This document shows positions 45,640 through 58,479 of a stretch of DNA of 64,000 nt, piece by piece. Position numbers and translations under genes: made by a program. Under the pieces are notes generated by a model. The model was given only the letters and a program-made list of their open reading frames with translations, was not told the origin of the DNA and ran no database searches. Within the stretch, counting starts at the first letter, position 1, and every line of letters begins with the position of its first letter. The stretch spans positions 23,146,532 through 23,210,531 of the forward strand of contig NW_026947503.1 of the NCBI RefSeq assembly GCF_034190915.1. The letters run 5' to 3'. This DNA comes from Cavia porcellus. Its lineage: Eukaryota > Chordata > Mammalia > Rodentia > Caviidae.

Positions 45640-47345
45640 AATCATTTTCCCTTTTTTAAAATTTTACTTAAAGAAAAAAAGTAGAAAAAGGGTAGAAATT
45701 TTACATAATTTCAAAAAAATAAACAGTAATAAATCACTAGTTGATAAATTACATATTTTCCTCTTAGAAACAGTTGTTCAAGTTACAAAAGTAAAGCATA
45801 TAAAGTGGACATTCAAACAGCTAGAAGGCAAACAGTTCTGTTCATCTATCCAACAAAGACTTATTAATATGGCTATCAATCCTACATACTACAAATGAAG
45901 TTATATCCTTTAGAGCACTTTCTTCTCTTTCTTTTACAATAGCAATTACACATTTTGTGTTTTATTACTCCTACATTTCTTTTTACTTTTTACACTGGAT
46001 ACACAATATTATATTTATAAATATGATTCTTATTTATTTCACTAATGAGGATAGCCTCAAGTTGTCTCCATTTGCCTATGAAGGCCTCAAGATCATCTTT
46101 TTATAACTGACTAATATTCCATTGTACAAAAATACATCTTTTTCATCCACTCTGCAATTGATGGTCATCTTGGCTGTTTCCAAGATTTAGCTATTACAAA
46201 TTGTGATGCTATGAACATAGGTACACATACATCACCATGATATGACCTTTTCAGTTTTTCTGGGAAAATACACAGGAGAATAGCTGGATTGAATGGAACT
46301 TCCAATCCTAGACTTCTGAGAAATCTCCATACTGATTTCCAGATTGGCTGCACCAATCTAAACTCGCAACAGTAGAGCAGTGTTCCTTTTTCCCATAGCC
46401 TTGCCAACATTTGTTATCAGTTGATTTCTTGATGGCAGCCATTCTTTCTGGAGTGAGATGAAATCTCAGTGCTGTTTTAATTTGCACTTCTCGAATGACC
46501 AGTGATGGTGAACATTTCTTTATGTATTTATTTGCCATTCGTATATCTTCATCTGAGAACTATGTTCATCACAGATACCCATTTTTGGAGAGGATTTTCG
46601 AATTTGGGGGGCTTGATGTTTTCAATTCTTTATATGCTCTGTATATAAGTCCTTTGTCTGAGGGGTTGTTGGCTAAAATTTTTTCCCATTCTGTGGGTTT
46701 TGTTTTCACTCTGTTGGTGATTTCTTTTGAAGTGCAGACGCTTTTCAATAATATGAGATCCCAGTTTACATTTTGTTCAGGAATTCTCTGCCTATCCCTA
46801 TGTCTCCAAGACTTGTACTTACCTTGTCTTCCATTAGATTTAGTGATTCTGTTTTAATATTTAGGTCTTTGATTGATTTAGAATTAGTTTTGTGCTTGGT
46901 GTTAGGCATGGATCTAGTTTCAATCTTCAGCATGTAGAGAGCAAATTTTTCCAACACCATTTATTAAAGAGACTATCCCTCTTCCAGTGAACATGTTTAG
47001 TACCTGTGTCAAATATCAGGTGGCTAAATGTCTTTGTAGTTGTGCTTGCATCTTCTAATCTGTTCCATTGATCCTCAAGTCTATTTCTTTGCCAGTACCA
47101 TACTGATTTTATCACTACGGCTTTGTAGTATAGTTTCAAGTCAAGAATTGAGATGTCTCCTGCCTTGCCTTTGTTGCCCAGAATTGCCTTTGCTCTTCTA
47201 GGTTTCTTCTGTTTCCAAATGAATTTTAGGAGTGTTTTCTCTAGATCTGTGAGGTATGTTCATTTTTCCTTTTATATGGTCATATAGATCCTTGTGTTTT
47301 GCTAGATTTTCAGTTGTCTCCTTGAATTCTATAAAACAAACTACC
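45640..47345 (-). mobile_element. L1 (3' UTR and ORF2 C-terminal half), antisense
   Basis: The 3' UTR at 45650-45970 matches 21827-22160. Then come, in antisense order, GAGGATAGCCTCAAGTTGTC, TCCAAGATTTAGCTATTACA, TTTCTGGAGTGAGATGAAATC, AGTCCTTTGTCTGAGGGGTT, TTCCATTGATCCTCAAGTCT and GAGATGTCTCCTGCCTTGCC, all ORF2. The sense reading gives fragments such as LLSTC and [13 protein letters not shown] in separate frames, so the gene is dead. 5'-truncated at about 47345. Confidence 0.88.
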
Positions 47346-47360
47346 TTTAAAAATTTACAA

Positions 47361-47430
47361 AAGTTCATAAACTTACTTTTCAAATAATACTTGTTCCTTA
47401 TACTAAACAGAAATTTATATTTGCAAATAT
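47361..47430. repeat. Unclassified dispersed repeat, copy B
   Basis: Matches 42923-42990 (AAGTTCATAAACTTACTTTT CAAATAATACTTGTT). It directly follows the truncated end of the antisense L1. Confidence 0.5.
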
Positions 47431-48394
47431 TTTAAAAGTAAACCAAAACATTTGTATTCCAAACTCTCAACAATTACATCTCTATCAGTCCATTCTCTCA
47501 GTTCTGAGACTAATTTATGCAGATGCAGCTCCAATATCTATTTCTATCAGATGAATACCTCTAGGCCAAAGCAACAATCTCATCTACATTCATTATCTTC
47601 CTAAATTACAGAGATTGAAGATACCTCACTCAGGAAGCCACACTGTGATGTTTCTATGTACCACTTCCCAATTGACTCAAACAGAATGTGTTTACACATA
47701 TGATTAAAGAATTGAAAAAATAAGGAAACAGAAAACCAGCACCTAATATAAATAAAGAGATGATATGACTGTATTTGTATATCATGATTTATTCATATTT
47801 GTTTAGACAGTTATTTGGTAAAACAGACAGAAGACACCAGTTTTCAATGTCTTTGGCAACAGTAAAATAACAAAGCCTACTTTTACTTTTGTTACTTCTT
47901 GTGAAATTTAATTTGACCTACCTCCAAAGTATTAGGCCACCGACTGGGATCTCTCTACATTGTTTGGGCTTTGTGTTTTTGTTATGAGAATTATTTTCAC
48001 TTAATTCTTTAATAAACTTTCTGTGCTCAACTTGCCTTTACTTTTAAAGAAAACTGTTGAAAAACTTAAATTTTAGTTAAAAATACTAAAACATTTAACA
48101 TTCACAGAATTGAAGGGGTTGTATGCATCAGGAAATTTATTTCTTTTTAATAAAATCTTTAGAGAACATTTTATTTTTTAATCTTAACAGTATTTTTTTT
48201 GCCTCACTCAACAAACCCAACGCATACTCAAAATAAAAATGATGTGATTTGTATTTATTGTGCATTTAAAAAAATTGTATCATAATTCAAATGCCATTTA
48301 TCTACTTGTCAGTAACAATTGGTAGCCACTGGTTTGTATGTTAGATAATATAGGTTGTCTATTCTAAGTAATAGAATTTTAGATCATACACTTG
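47431..48394. other. No gene recognised
   Basis: AT-rich; no supported features. Confidence 0.5.
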
Positions 48395-48725
48395 TATCTT
48401 TTTTTCATTATTATTAATACATATTTATAGTATAAATTAATGGAATTTGCTATGATATTTCCACACACCTATGCATCATGCATAGATCATGTCCATCCAC
48501 CAGTCTTCTCCAGTCCACCCCTGCTCTTTTCTCTATCTCCCCTTGTTGGTCCTTTTCCTGGTCCCTGATAGATACTCTTCTAGTTTTGGTTCACTGATTT
48601 TGTTTTTTATAGTTTTCACATGTGAGAGAAAGTATGCAATACTTTCTGTGTTTGTTTTATTTCATTTAATATGATGTCCTCCAATTCATATTTTCCTACA
48701 AATGACAGAATTTCCATTAGGGTGA
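48395..48725 (-). mobile_element. L1 3' UTR, antisense, old
   Basis: T-rich start, a pyrimidine-rich centre (48500-48570), TTTTCACATGTGAGAGAAAG, TTTTATTTCATTTAATATGA and TGTCCTCCAATTCATATTTT match the complement of an L1 3' end. Confidence 0.65.
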
Positions 48726-49232
48726 TTTTTGCGCCCATGCATACAAGAAATTCCACTAGAAAATTTAGTAACATGGTGTTTTAAATAGCACAGCCATATT
48801 AATCAACCTTGGTAAACACATCAAATCGCAAAAGAAGCAACTTCTCTCATAGCAAAGGCAATTAATTTTTCTCATTGTTCCCTTCTTCTTAAGTATGATA
48901 TTTTGGTATCAATATTAGTGATAATAGTTCAATAAAAGTAGCCAGATTGATGAATACTAGGTTTAAATAGCTCCTGTATTTGTTACAGACTTATCCTTAA
49001 AATTTTCTAATTCCTAGGGAAAATCAATTTAAATATTGCTTTTAAAATAAGGAAATAATGCCTCTATACCATTAAGTATTTAGTTTAAACTTACATACTA
49101 AAGTGATGTTCAAAGTAAAATGTCAAAGAAAAAGATATATTAAGAACATCCACATTTGAAAAAATGTATGCCAAATCATTCACCCAGTATCTGAGCATTT
49201 TACATTTCTCTTTTAGAGAAAAATGTCATGGA

Positions 49233-49311
49233 TGAGAGAGAAAGAGGGAGAGAGAGATAGACAGACAGACAGAGACAGAGAAGTGACAGAAACTGAGAGA
49301 CAGAGAAAGAA
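49233..49311. repeat. GA/CAGA microsatellite
   Basis: GAGAGAGAAAGAGGGAGAGA followed by ACAGACAGACAGAGACAGAG units. Confidence 0.88.
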
Positions 49312-49379
49312 ATCTGTATTCAAATTCTGAAGTATCTCTTCTAGTAGTAGAGTCAGAATGGCACATGTTGAGATACTGC

Positions 49380-49665
49380 TATGGTGTTAATATGGCTTTC
49401 CAAAATTCATATTGAAGCCCAATCTTCATTTTGATGATATTAAAAAGTAGGATCTTTGAGAAGTCATTAACACAAGTAAGATTAGGCCTCTATAAAGAGG
49501 CTGAAGTGAGTGGCTTTGCCTTCCACCATGTGAGTACATGACAGTGAATCATCATCTATGGAGCGGATGAGTCTGCCAGACACCAAATCTGAAAGCACAT
49601 GCACCTTGGTCTTGGACCTACCAGCCTCCAAAATTGAGAGGAATAAATTTATTTTCTAAATCAGC
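49380..49665 (+). mobile_element. MaLR (MLT1-type) LTR
   Basis: CCAAAATTCATATTGAAGCC, GTCATTAACACAAGTAAGAT, CTTCCACCATGTGAGTACA, TTGGACCTACCAGCCTCCAA and GAGGAATAAATTTATT are in MLT1 order, with AATAAA near the end. Confidence 0.8.
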
Positions 49666-49689
49666 ACGTATACACATCATATCTTGATC

Positions 49690-49905
49690 CTTTTTACTTC
49701 CCCTCTTCCTTCTCTACTTCCAATCTTCCTCCACTCCTAGGTCCTCTTCCTAACTCCACAAAAATCTATCTCCCAGTTCCCTAACATCTATATGTTTTGT
49801 CATCCTAAATTATTTATCCTTTGGATTTCTCATGGGAGAGCAGCCATGCCATATTTAACCTTCTTCATCTAACTGATGCACCTTTGAGGCCATAATGCTA
49901 GGAGA
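49690..49905 (-). mobile_element. Possible old L1 3' UTR, antisense
   Basis: A pyrimidine-rich tract followed by TTCTCATGGGAGAGCAGCCA and CTTCATCTAACTGATGCACC resembles the complement of an L1 3' end. Weak. Confidence 0.35.
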
Positions 49906-50101
49906 AATAAATTTCTATTATTTAGAAATGCTCAGTCTAAGTTTTTTTTTTCAAAATATCATCCCAAATTAACTTGGTTATCTAATCTTGGTTCCTGTAC
50001 TGCAAAGGACATAACATATTCATAATGACTAAGAATTCAATGTGATACTGCTTGGAAACAGTCTACAACAGTATGTATCATCTAGTGAGGACTTCCTAAA
50101 T

Positions 50102-50271
50102 AGTGTACATGTTTCATAATTTATCAAAAAAAAAAAACAGGGGAAAAAGAAAAGAATGACAGATGATGGGGGGAAATGAAGGGAAGGAAAAAGTATAAGA
50201 AAGCAACAAAAGTAAAAAGGAAGAATGAAGGAAGGGAAGGTAGGAGGGAGGCAGGACAGAAGGAAGGACTC
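50102..50271. repeat. Purine-rich low-complexity tract
   Basis: Poly-A run near 50128, then GGGAAAGAAAAG-type purine sequence with GGAAGGAAGG units to about 50271. The serine/proline/leucine open frame on the complementary strand is an artefact of this composition. Confidence 0.75.
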
Positions 50272-50279
50272 GAGTACTA

Positions 50280-50369
50280 GTTTGGTTTTTTTTTGTATCA
50301 GGGATCAAAGTCACGAACCTGCACTTGCCAAGCAGGCACTTGTGCCACTGAGCTAACCCCCGAGGCCTT
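50280..50369 (-). mobile_element. tRNA-derived (ID-like) SINE with short target-site duplication
   Basis: T-run, TGTATCAGGGATCAAAGTCA, CTGCACTTGCCAAGCAGGCA and CACTGAGCTAACCCCCGAGG: the complement of the SINE. GAGTACTA flanks it at 50272-50279 and 50370-50377. Confidence 0.87.
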
Positions 50370-50377
50370 GAGTACTA

Positions 50378-53300
50378 TTTTAAACAAATGAAAATTTTGC
50401 TTTCCTGTAAAATGTTACAATATTTTTAGAAATAAAATTTAATGATTTCATTTTACTTTTACAGGGTTAATAGTATTAACCTTAACATACTTCTGAACTA
50501 TCCTAAACATGTCTATAACTAGTGTTACTTCAAAGAAAACGTTTAATAAAGTGTAGTTGTATAGATGTATTACATTATATGTTATTCTAACCCCTATACT
50601 TCACACAAATACAAAACCATAGCCATGTTCTCCAGTGAAAACTGTACAAAAACTTTGTATACTAAAATATTAACAATTCAGGTTATAAAAATCATGTATC
50701 AGCTGGCTGATTTGGCCTTTATTATGTACATTAACATCATTTTCAAACATGACTGTGCACTTAAATATATTCATCATTCTTCCAATATCTGTTGATTCAC
50801 AGTAATCAGTATTAGTTAGAAAATTCATTTTAATTGCATAAATATGGGAATTAAGTTTAAGGAGCAAAGAGTCATCTTGTTATAATTTAAAACTAAACAC
50901 TAAATTAAATAAATAGTCACAGCAAACCAAATACTGACTGCATGGTTGAACTTGTATACAATGCATAAGATAGTCAAATGCATAGAATTAGAGGGAAATA
51001 AAACTGGGTTTGGTGGCACCCTTGCACTCAGAAGGCAGATGCAGAATGATTGCTAAGAGTTTGAGAACAGTCTTGGTCACATATGAGACAGAAAGTACCT
51101 TCTCAGAAGCAGAAAAGCACAAATCCTATCAGAAAAGAGGGCCAAGATGTGATGGCATCCACAGTAAGCAGGGAAGTATTGAGACATGAAACTCCACTAG
51201 TTACTATTGTGTTTGTAAACAAGTAACAAAAGACCATGATAAAATATATCACATTAGGAGATGTTTGTTTTTTCACAAATCTAGAAATCTGGAAACAGGC
51301 AGGAGGCTGTATTACTTCAATAGCTCAAAGTTATTTATCATAGCCAATGTCTCAGAATCCTGGTTTTTCTCTTAATGATTTTTATCCTCTTATTTGCTAA
51401 AACATCAATCAAGTGAGATGATCAGGTGTCTCTTCATCTTTGTCACAAAGTCAAAAGGCATTCCTAACTGAAGATCACAAGCTGACACCTAACAGCAGCC
51501 TAAAAGCACAAACAGTCCAGCACAGTTGTGAGTGCTCTTCAAAGGTTAAGTGGAAAAGAACATGTCTGTGCATCCAAGGAATTATCTACTAGTGGATCGC
51601 TATGGATGGAATAGCAGTCCATTTTAGCGACTTTCCATTTCTATGGCCTTTTTTCTAACCTGTCTTTTGTTTGCCACTAAATTTTTAAGAAACTTTTTAA
51701 AAAGACCAAACCTATCATTTTTTCAGCTTAAAAAATATGGGGAAAGTGTTTCTCCTGAACACTGTGAGAGAGGAGGGAACACCATGTGATTTCCTTGGTG
51801 TCAGGAATCAGAGAACTACAAGAAATCCAAAAAGAAGGTAAAATGTAGATCACTGGGCTTACCTAGAAATTCTCTGCACTGTGTGAAACATCAGAGGTTC
51901 TACATTTGTGCTTTCAAATATCCCTCTGAAAATTATGTTAAGAAAAAAAGATTCTTTGCAAGTCTGGTACAAATACAAAGGTCTATAGGATTAAGAGTAC
52001 TCATGTGATAAGATTTATTAATGTGGACATTCTCTGACACCATTCAGCCTTACCCAAGTCAAGAGTCTGTAAAGAAGTTTGACTCTGATAGCGATAATAA
52101 TCAGGGGCACATTCTGAAATATCAGGTCTTCCCCAAAAAGCATATTTGTATAAATGCTATAACTAATCTTTATAGTATGTACGCTGAGATGTGTACCAGA
52201 AAGATTAGTCTAGTTCAAAGATTATAGCTCCATCAATTATTACAACTTGGCAGTTTTTCACTTCACAAATGAATCAACAGGATCGAAAACTTCCAAACAC
52301 TGACGTTTTCACCAAAGTCAATGTACTACATTTTGAACCTCAATAAAATATGGATTACTGCACTATATGAGCTCAAGAAGCTAGTAAACGTATCTGAATC
52401 TGTAATATTGAAATATTCATCTGTTCCTCACTGGATATCCCTAGGAATAATATCAAAGGTAACTTGTTTGAAATTACTATCAAATGCCCTCTATAAAGAA
52501 AATGTTCACTAAATTTCATTCCCTCCTCCCTCTGTTATAAGAGAAATAATATGAGAAAAATGGATAGTGCATGTATTAAATCCGTGAAAAATAAATAAAG
52601 ATGTACTTATTAACATATGTTTTGAATTAATAAAAGAAAGAAAAAAGAATAAGATCCCAAAAGATGAATATTTCAAATCATGTAACCAAACATTCAGGTA
52701 CAGTCTGAAATCATAAGCTTTCTCTGTACTTTGCTGATATATTTGTAATTTTATTACAGTCCTCTAATTCAGCATTATGACTGATATAACATTTTATCTA
52801 CCTTTCATTTGAATACATGGTTCAAATATTTTACAGTCCTTATCAAGTTAACCTTGTGGCATCATGAGTGTATTTACTTATTTGGGTTTATAGAACCCAC
52901 ACTGACACCTTTCTCAATTGAAATGGAAGCATCTGGTTCATATACCAAGATATTTCTCTTGGTTTAGCATCAGTTCAGGTCACATGACTGACCAAATTAA
53001 GGAAAAGCTAAGACCACGAGTCTTGAAAAAAATCACAAAATTAAGAGTAGAATTAAGGAAAAAGAAACAGTCTCATCTTTTAGCCATCATATATTGCAAA
53101 GGAGTCAAAAACATATGCTGAATAAAAGGTAGCCTCTTTAAAAAAAAAGAGAGAGAGAGAGAAAGCAAAGCCAAAAAAAAAGATAGCCTCTTTAACAACT
53201 TGTGATGAGGAAACAAGCTGTACACATGAAGGAGAATAAAATCAAACTATATATCTCAGCGTGTACAAAGAAACTCTGTGAACAGAGATGAGATGCCTCA
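50378..53300. other. No gene; one B1-like SINE
   Basis: AT-rich; contains a B1-like SINE (51003-51110) and a GA-rich stretch at 53141-53165 flanked by AGCCTCTTTA repeats. Short open frames (52021-52227, 52321-52512, 52918-53121) are unremarkable. Confidence 0.5.
51003..51110 (+). mobile_element. 7SL-derived (B1-like) SINE
   Basis: CTGGGTTTGGTGGCACCCTT, GCACTCAGAAGGCAGATGCA, AGAGTTTGAGAACAGTCTTG and GAGACAGAAAG follow the B1 order; diverged. Confidence 0.7.
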
Positions 53301-53479
53301 GAGGCTTCACAAGAACCCAAGTCTGAGGTTACAAAGGGTGAGGGGGAGTCTAAGAGTTCTAACAGTAGTCTGAGCTTGTGTTATGCCTCCACCTATGCTT
53401 TGCACCTTGAGAGCTAAAACTCCACAGATGTGGCTTTGGGGGTCCCTATTGAGAAGGATCCCTACATTCTTGGATCAGT

Positions 53480-54154
53480 ATTGTGGTTCAGGAGTTGTGG
53501 TCGATTAACTACTGGTCAACTTGTAACACACAGCTGAACTGAATCAGCAAGGTGCTGTGTGTGTATTGGCCCAACAATCCTCAGATTGCTGCCAGTAGCA
53601 TAAAAAGAGAACTGGAGAGGAAGGTTGTTTTCACTATATGGCAGAAGCTTGTCATGATGGTTTTCCTCATATGAGCTCAGCTGTTCTTATTGCTGGAGGA
53701 GCTCAGGTCCCCACTGTTGCTGAGAATGGCTGCAGTTCTTTTGGGGAGATTTCTGGTCCTTACCTTGAACACTGTTTCCTGGCTGCAGTGCAGGTTGTTC
53801 AGCTGGCACAGATCCTTCATCCTGCTGGTGCAAACTTTCCAGCTTCCATTACTGACCTTTGGGCCCTCCTGTGCAAATCTTTGATACAGACTTGCATGAG
53901 ATCTTGTCATGGGCTATAGCCCTCCAGTTGGACTTCTGGAGGACATTGCCACGGGTTCTAGGTCTTCAGCTAGACTCATGCAGGATTGCTGTGAGATCCA
54001 GGCCCTCAGCTGGATTCTTTGGTTCTCTAGTGTATGAACAAATCTCACACTCTCTTTTGCATTTGATTCTTTGGATGAATATTATAAAACATCCCTTTAA
54101 GTTATATGTCCTGTATTAAATCTTTTCTCTTGAAACTCCTGACTATAACAGGTG
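53480..54154 (+). mobile_element. LTR-like element (ERVL-type?)
   Basis: A promoter-like CATAAAAAGAGAACTGGAGA near 53600 is followed by GC-richer sequence. Next come repeated phrases of about 40 bp (GGACTTCTGGAGGACATTGC, GACTCATGCAGGATTGCTGT, TGGATTCTTTGGTTCTC), and finally CTGTATTAAATCTTTTCTC and CCTGACTATAACA. Overall layout resembles the element at 16190-17250. Overlapping open frames on both strands (53638-54119) are non-coding artefacts of this GC-richer block. Confidence 0.45.
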
Positions 54155-54492
54155 TGTTAATCAAAATTCATTAGTTAAAATCATAACCCTCAGTCACATA
54201 CTAATGGTATTTGGAGGTGGGACCTTTTATAGTTGATTACAATTGGATGAGTTCAGGAGGTTGGGACTCCCCAACATGATATTAGCACTTTTCTAAGAAA
54301 GGAAGACACTTGAGAAAACATGGTTAACTTCTCTCACTGTGTGGTGTACTATCATGTTTGATGCAGGCACAAGGTCCTCACTAAATAGTAAAACTATGGA
54401 CTTAGACTTCTAGTCTCCAGATCTGTGAAGTAAAAGCTTGTGTTTTATTTTAGTTAATCACTTGGTCTTGGGTATATTGTTATGACAACAGA
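54155..54492 (+). mobile_element. MaLR (MLT1-type) LTR
   Basis: TCAAAATTCATTAGTTAAAA, TAATGGTATTTGGAGGTGGG, GGACTTAGACTTCTAGTCTC, CAGATCTGTGAAGTAAAAGC and CACTTGGTCTTGGGTATATTG follow MLT1 from start to end. Confidence 0.82.
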
Positions 54493-55889
54493 AAACAAGG
54501 ACAGCATGTCAAAGGTAAGAGTATATTCCAACATAGGCCCAACTAAAAAACTCAAGCCAATTAACAAGGAAGTAGAAATGTCTTATCAGTAATAAACATC
54601 CTTAACATTCCTCCCTGAGAATGTGGCATGCTCTAAGTCTCAGAAATTTAGGGTGTTCCAAAGAAATGGAACTCCGAGAAAGCAACCTATAAAATGAGAA
54701 TCTAGAATCAAAATTAATATTTTAAAGATACTAGTCAACTTTCCTGTTGTTGGACACAATACCTAACACCCATAATTTAGAGAAGAAAAGGATTAATTTA
54801 GCTCATTATTTCAGGGATTCAGTTCAGAGTCAGATGACTCCAAGGCTGCAGCACCATGATGCAAGGGCATAATAGAGCACAGAAGCTTCATTCGTGGCAG
54901 CTAGGAACCAAAATAGGGGCACAATGCCAGATAGGAAGGGCAGGAAACATATAGTAATCTCTATGACCCACTCAAACCCATACTGAAATGTGCCCCACCA
55001 ATCTCTAGATGGCTCCCAAGCCAAGCAAATTGACACAATGAAGTTAAACCACCACATTTAAATAATTGATATTATCATTTACCAGCTCAGTTTATTAATT
55101 AAATTTTTTTCCTAGTGGCCTTGAAATAGTCACTATTTGATTAATTCTGTACAGATGAATACACTTTTAAAACATACTCAGTCAAATGATCCTAAAAGTT
55201 GAAGTAAACTGGACTAAGAGTTTAAAACTTACTTACTAAATGTATACATAAATTTGCTAGGCGTCAACAAAAGACAACCTTTATCTCCTATTCTTATGCC
55301 CTTTCTATTTTCAAGCATTAATTTTTATTTTAAATATATTTATTTTTGATTGATAGAATTACTGATTGAAATGATGAATTATTAGTAAACATGTATACTG
55401 TTGTTTGGTACAGAACATAAATTGTGAAATATTTCATCTTAGTTAAGGTCATCATGACTAAAATATTAATATATAATCTGTGAAAAATGTATTGCCAAAA
55501 TTTTTCACTGTAAAAGAAATTATTGTAACTAGTCAAACAAAATATTGTTTTGATTCTCCAACAGGATGAGGAAATAATAAAGGCTTGCTACCTGTATAAT
55601 ATGCAAATATTAACACTGATAAATACTATATTTTCTGTAGATGCTTGCAAACATTTGTGATATGCCATAACAAGTGTCAGGTTAGTAGGCTGAATACACA
55701 TCAGAAATAAAATGATTAAAAAAGAGCAGCACTTAGAAGCAGGTACTTAACATATAAGAATTTATTTTTGTGTTATCATTTTCTTTGGTTAATGCATTCT
55801 ATATTACCAAATAGTTATATATTAAAGGCAGAAAAATTGTTAATATTATTTTACAATAAACAGTTTTTATTAGTATATGTTAACAATAA
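54493..55889. other. No gene recognised
   Basis: AT-rich. The minus-strand open frame 54830-55057 has hydrophobic residues but no recognisable family. Confidence 0.45.
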
Positions 55890-56106
55890 AAATTAATTAC
55901 ACTTATTCTGGAGAATAGGTACATATACATAACACATTGATCATTTTTTACCTTTACTGTTCTCCCCCTTCTCTCTCCCTTCTTGCTCAGTCCCCGCCCC
56001 ATCACCACAGAGTGTAACTGCCTGTTTCCTACCATTTCTCTTTTAACTTTCTCTTCAAATTATTAATATTTGGTGTGTCTCATATTATAGAAATCATGTC
56101 ATATAT
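55890..56106 (-). mobile_element. Antisense L1, 3' UTR part (interrupted element)
   Basis: T-rich start, TAGGTACATATACATAACAC, a pyrimidine-rich tract (55965-56010), then TTGGTGTGTCTCATATTATAG: complement of an L1 3' UTR. The element continues at 57143 after a sense L1 insertion. Confidence 0.72.
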
Positions 56107-56119
56107 AACCTCTATGTCT

Positions 56120-57129
56120 ATACTCATAAGTGAAATAAATCAAACTCACATGTGTAAATTCCATATTGTCTCCCTAGTACAAGAAATGGTAAGAGTGCAT
56201 AAGATACATAATCCTCAATAAACACAGGGAAAGGATAAGAATGTGCTGAAAGGAGAAATAAATAATATCTCAGAGCAAAGAGGAAAGAGAAAAAGGAAGA
56301 GAAAAGAAAAATATCTAAAGCTTTATAAACACACTTAGGATAGCTGAGATGATTGTGCTACAAATTCTATAAGTTCTTGGAACAAAATAGTTAATATTCG
56401 TAGGATTGGAACAATTTTGCATGTTAGTGTTTGGCGATCTGAGGAACTCTTAAAGATCATTATGCAAAGTAACAACCCTTCCAACTTGTTCTGAAGGCCT
56501 ATATCGTCATTATTTTGTGTTCTTTGCTATTATTTATCTTTTTTCTTTTGTGTTTTTCTAGTAATCTGTTTTGTTTTGTTTTTCCCTCTAACACAGAAAG
56601 GTTAGGTATATATGTAGAGGCTTATACATGCATAGAACTTACCCTAAATAGCTTATGAGAATTGATTATATTATGTGATGAAACGAACAGAAACATTATG
56701 ATATTCACTGCTCTGGTGATTCTGTATCATCATGCTATGAAATCTAGTAATGCTTTTATTTTTGTTCAAATTGGCTTTAGTCTGTTTTGTAGTGTTTAAT
56801 TTCAACATACATGAAGGTATGGGCAGCTACTTTGAAGAGAACAAGGGACATTATGGCAGCCATTGTTGATTTTCCTATTGTCTGGTTTTGAAGGCCTGCA
56901 ATACTTTCATTACTCTGTTCTGATCAGTCTAACACTATTTTGTTTTATATGAATTCATTGTATGTGAAGGTATGGACAATTATTTAGAAGAAAACAAAAA
57001 ACATTATGTAGCCACTGTAGATCTCCTGTTGTCTTGCTTTGAAATTTATGTCACTTACATCATTTCCTTCTGATCTACTTTGCTCTGTTTTGTTCTGTTT
57101 AGTTTTGCCCTCTTTAAAATAAAAAAAAT
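56120..57129 (+). mobile_element. Sense L1 3' end, nested in an antisense L1
   Basis: Runs parallel to 2310-3350: ATACTCATAAGTGAAATAAA, CACATGTGTAAATTCCATAT, AACACAGAAAGGTTAGGTAT, then three 150-bp modules (about 56680-56815, 56816-56970, 56971-57110) and an A-rich tail. A 13-bp duplication with one mismatch (AACCTCTATGTCT at 56107-56119, AACTTCTATGTCT at 57130-57142) flanks it. Confidence 0.88.
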
Positions 57130-57142
57130 AACTTCTATGTCT

Positions 57143-57239
57143 GATTTATTTCACTTGTCTTTATGATCTCAAGATTCATCCATATTATGACAAATGATTC
57201 AAATTTATTCTTTATGATTCAATAGTATTTCATTGTATG

Positions 57240-57283
<44 letters not shown>

Positions 57284-58165
57284 ACATTTTCTTTATGCAT
57301 TCCTCTATTGATGGGCATATAGGTGGCATTCATAATTTAGCTATCACAAATTATTCTGCTATAAATATGGGTATGCATGTATCACTATAATATGATGTCT
57401 TTAACTCTTTGGGGAAGATACCCAGACAAGACCAAGTCGACTCAAATGGAATTTCTAGTTTTAGGTTTTGAGAAACCTCCATACTGATTTTCACAATGGT
57501 TGTAGTAGTTTACATTCCTACCAACAATACAGAAGGCTTCTTTTTTTCCTCACAACTTCACCAGCATCTGTTGTTTTTGGGTTAGATAATAACCATTCTT
57601 TCTGGAGTAGGAATCTCTGTGTGGTTTTGATTTGTGTTTCTCTAAAAGTCAAAGATAATAAACATTTTGTTTTCATGTAATAACTGACTATACTTCTGTG
57701 AAATGTTTTAATTTCAATACCCCCTTTTTTATTTGGTATTTTATTTGGGGGAATCTAATTCATTTGAGTTCATTGTATATTTTTAATATCAGTCCTGTAT
57801 CCGAAGGGTACTTAGCAAAGTTTTTTCCCATTCTGTGCATTATCTCTTTACTCTGTTGGTTATTTCCTTTGATATGCAGAAGTTTTGTAATCTGATATAA
57901 TCTCACTTGTTGATTATTAATATTATTCTTGTTCATTTGGGGTTCTGTTTAGAAAGCCTATGTCTTCAAGTGTTTGACCAATTTTTCCTCCAGCAGATTT
58001 CAAGTTTTGAGGTTTTTCTATCTACATCTTTGATCCATTTTGATTTGATTTCTTCTTGAGTCAAGAGCCATCTATTCTGATAATTATCTTGATGAAGCTA
58101 CTCAATTTCAGGACTTTCTGTACTTGGATTTCTATTCTATTTCTTCCCCACTTTTCAAAACAGGA
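57143..58165 (-). mobile_element. Antisense L1, ORF2 C-terminal part (continuation of 55890-56106)
   Basis: GATTTATTTCACTTGTCTTT, TTCATTGTATGTATGTATAT with an expanded (TA)n, CATAATTTAGCTATCACAAA, GGGGAAGATACCCAGACAAG, TCTTTCTGGAGTAGGAATCTC, CAGTCCTGTATCCGAAGGG and CAGCAGATTTCAAGTTTTGAG are complements of L1 ORF2 in order. Dead copy. Confidence 0.82.
57241..57281. repeat. (TA)n microsatellite
   Basis: About 19 TA units inside the antisense L1 at 57143-58165. Confidence 0.95.
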
Positions 58166-58479
58166 CAGCAAACTCAATTTCTTACATTTGTCATGTTGCT
58201 ATGCAAAAGCACAGAATGTTTTGGCTCTGATTATCCCCCTAATTTAGAAAGAGTTAAATAAGTAAATTACCTTGGCAGCATATAGTACCCCTGCTGTTCC
58301 TTACACTTTCCCTTGCAAATAAAGCGCTTTGTAACACACTTTGATGTTTCCTTTTTGGAAACCAACAGAAAAAAAATGACTCAGTATCAGAGATAAATGG
58401 AACAAGATCTTCTAGGAGTCCAATACTCATTTTATTTGTTTAAAAGTTAATGCATTCATGTGTAGGTGTCTTGGGTTAA

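Noticed and set aside
46165..47139. Several open frames on both strands
   Set aside because: They are fragments and shadows of a dead antisense L1 ORF2.
53638..54119. Cluster of overlapping open frames on both strands
   Set aside because: They lie in a GC-richer LTR-like block; none has a recognisable domain.
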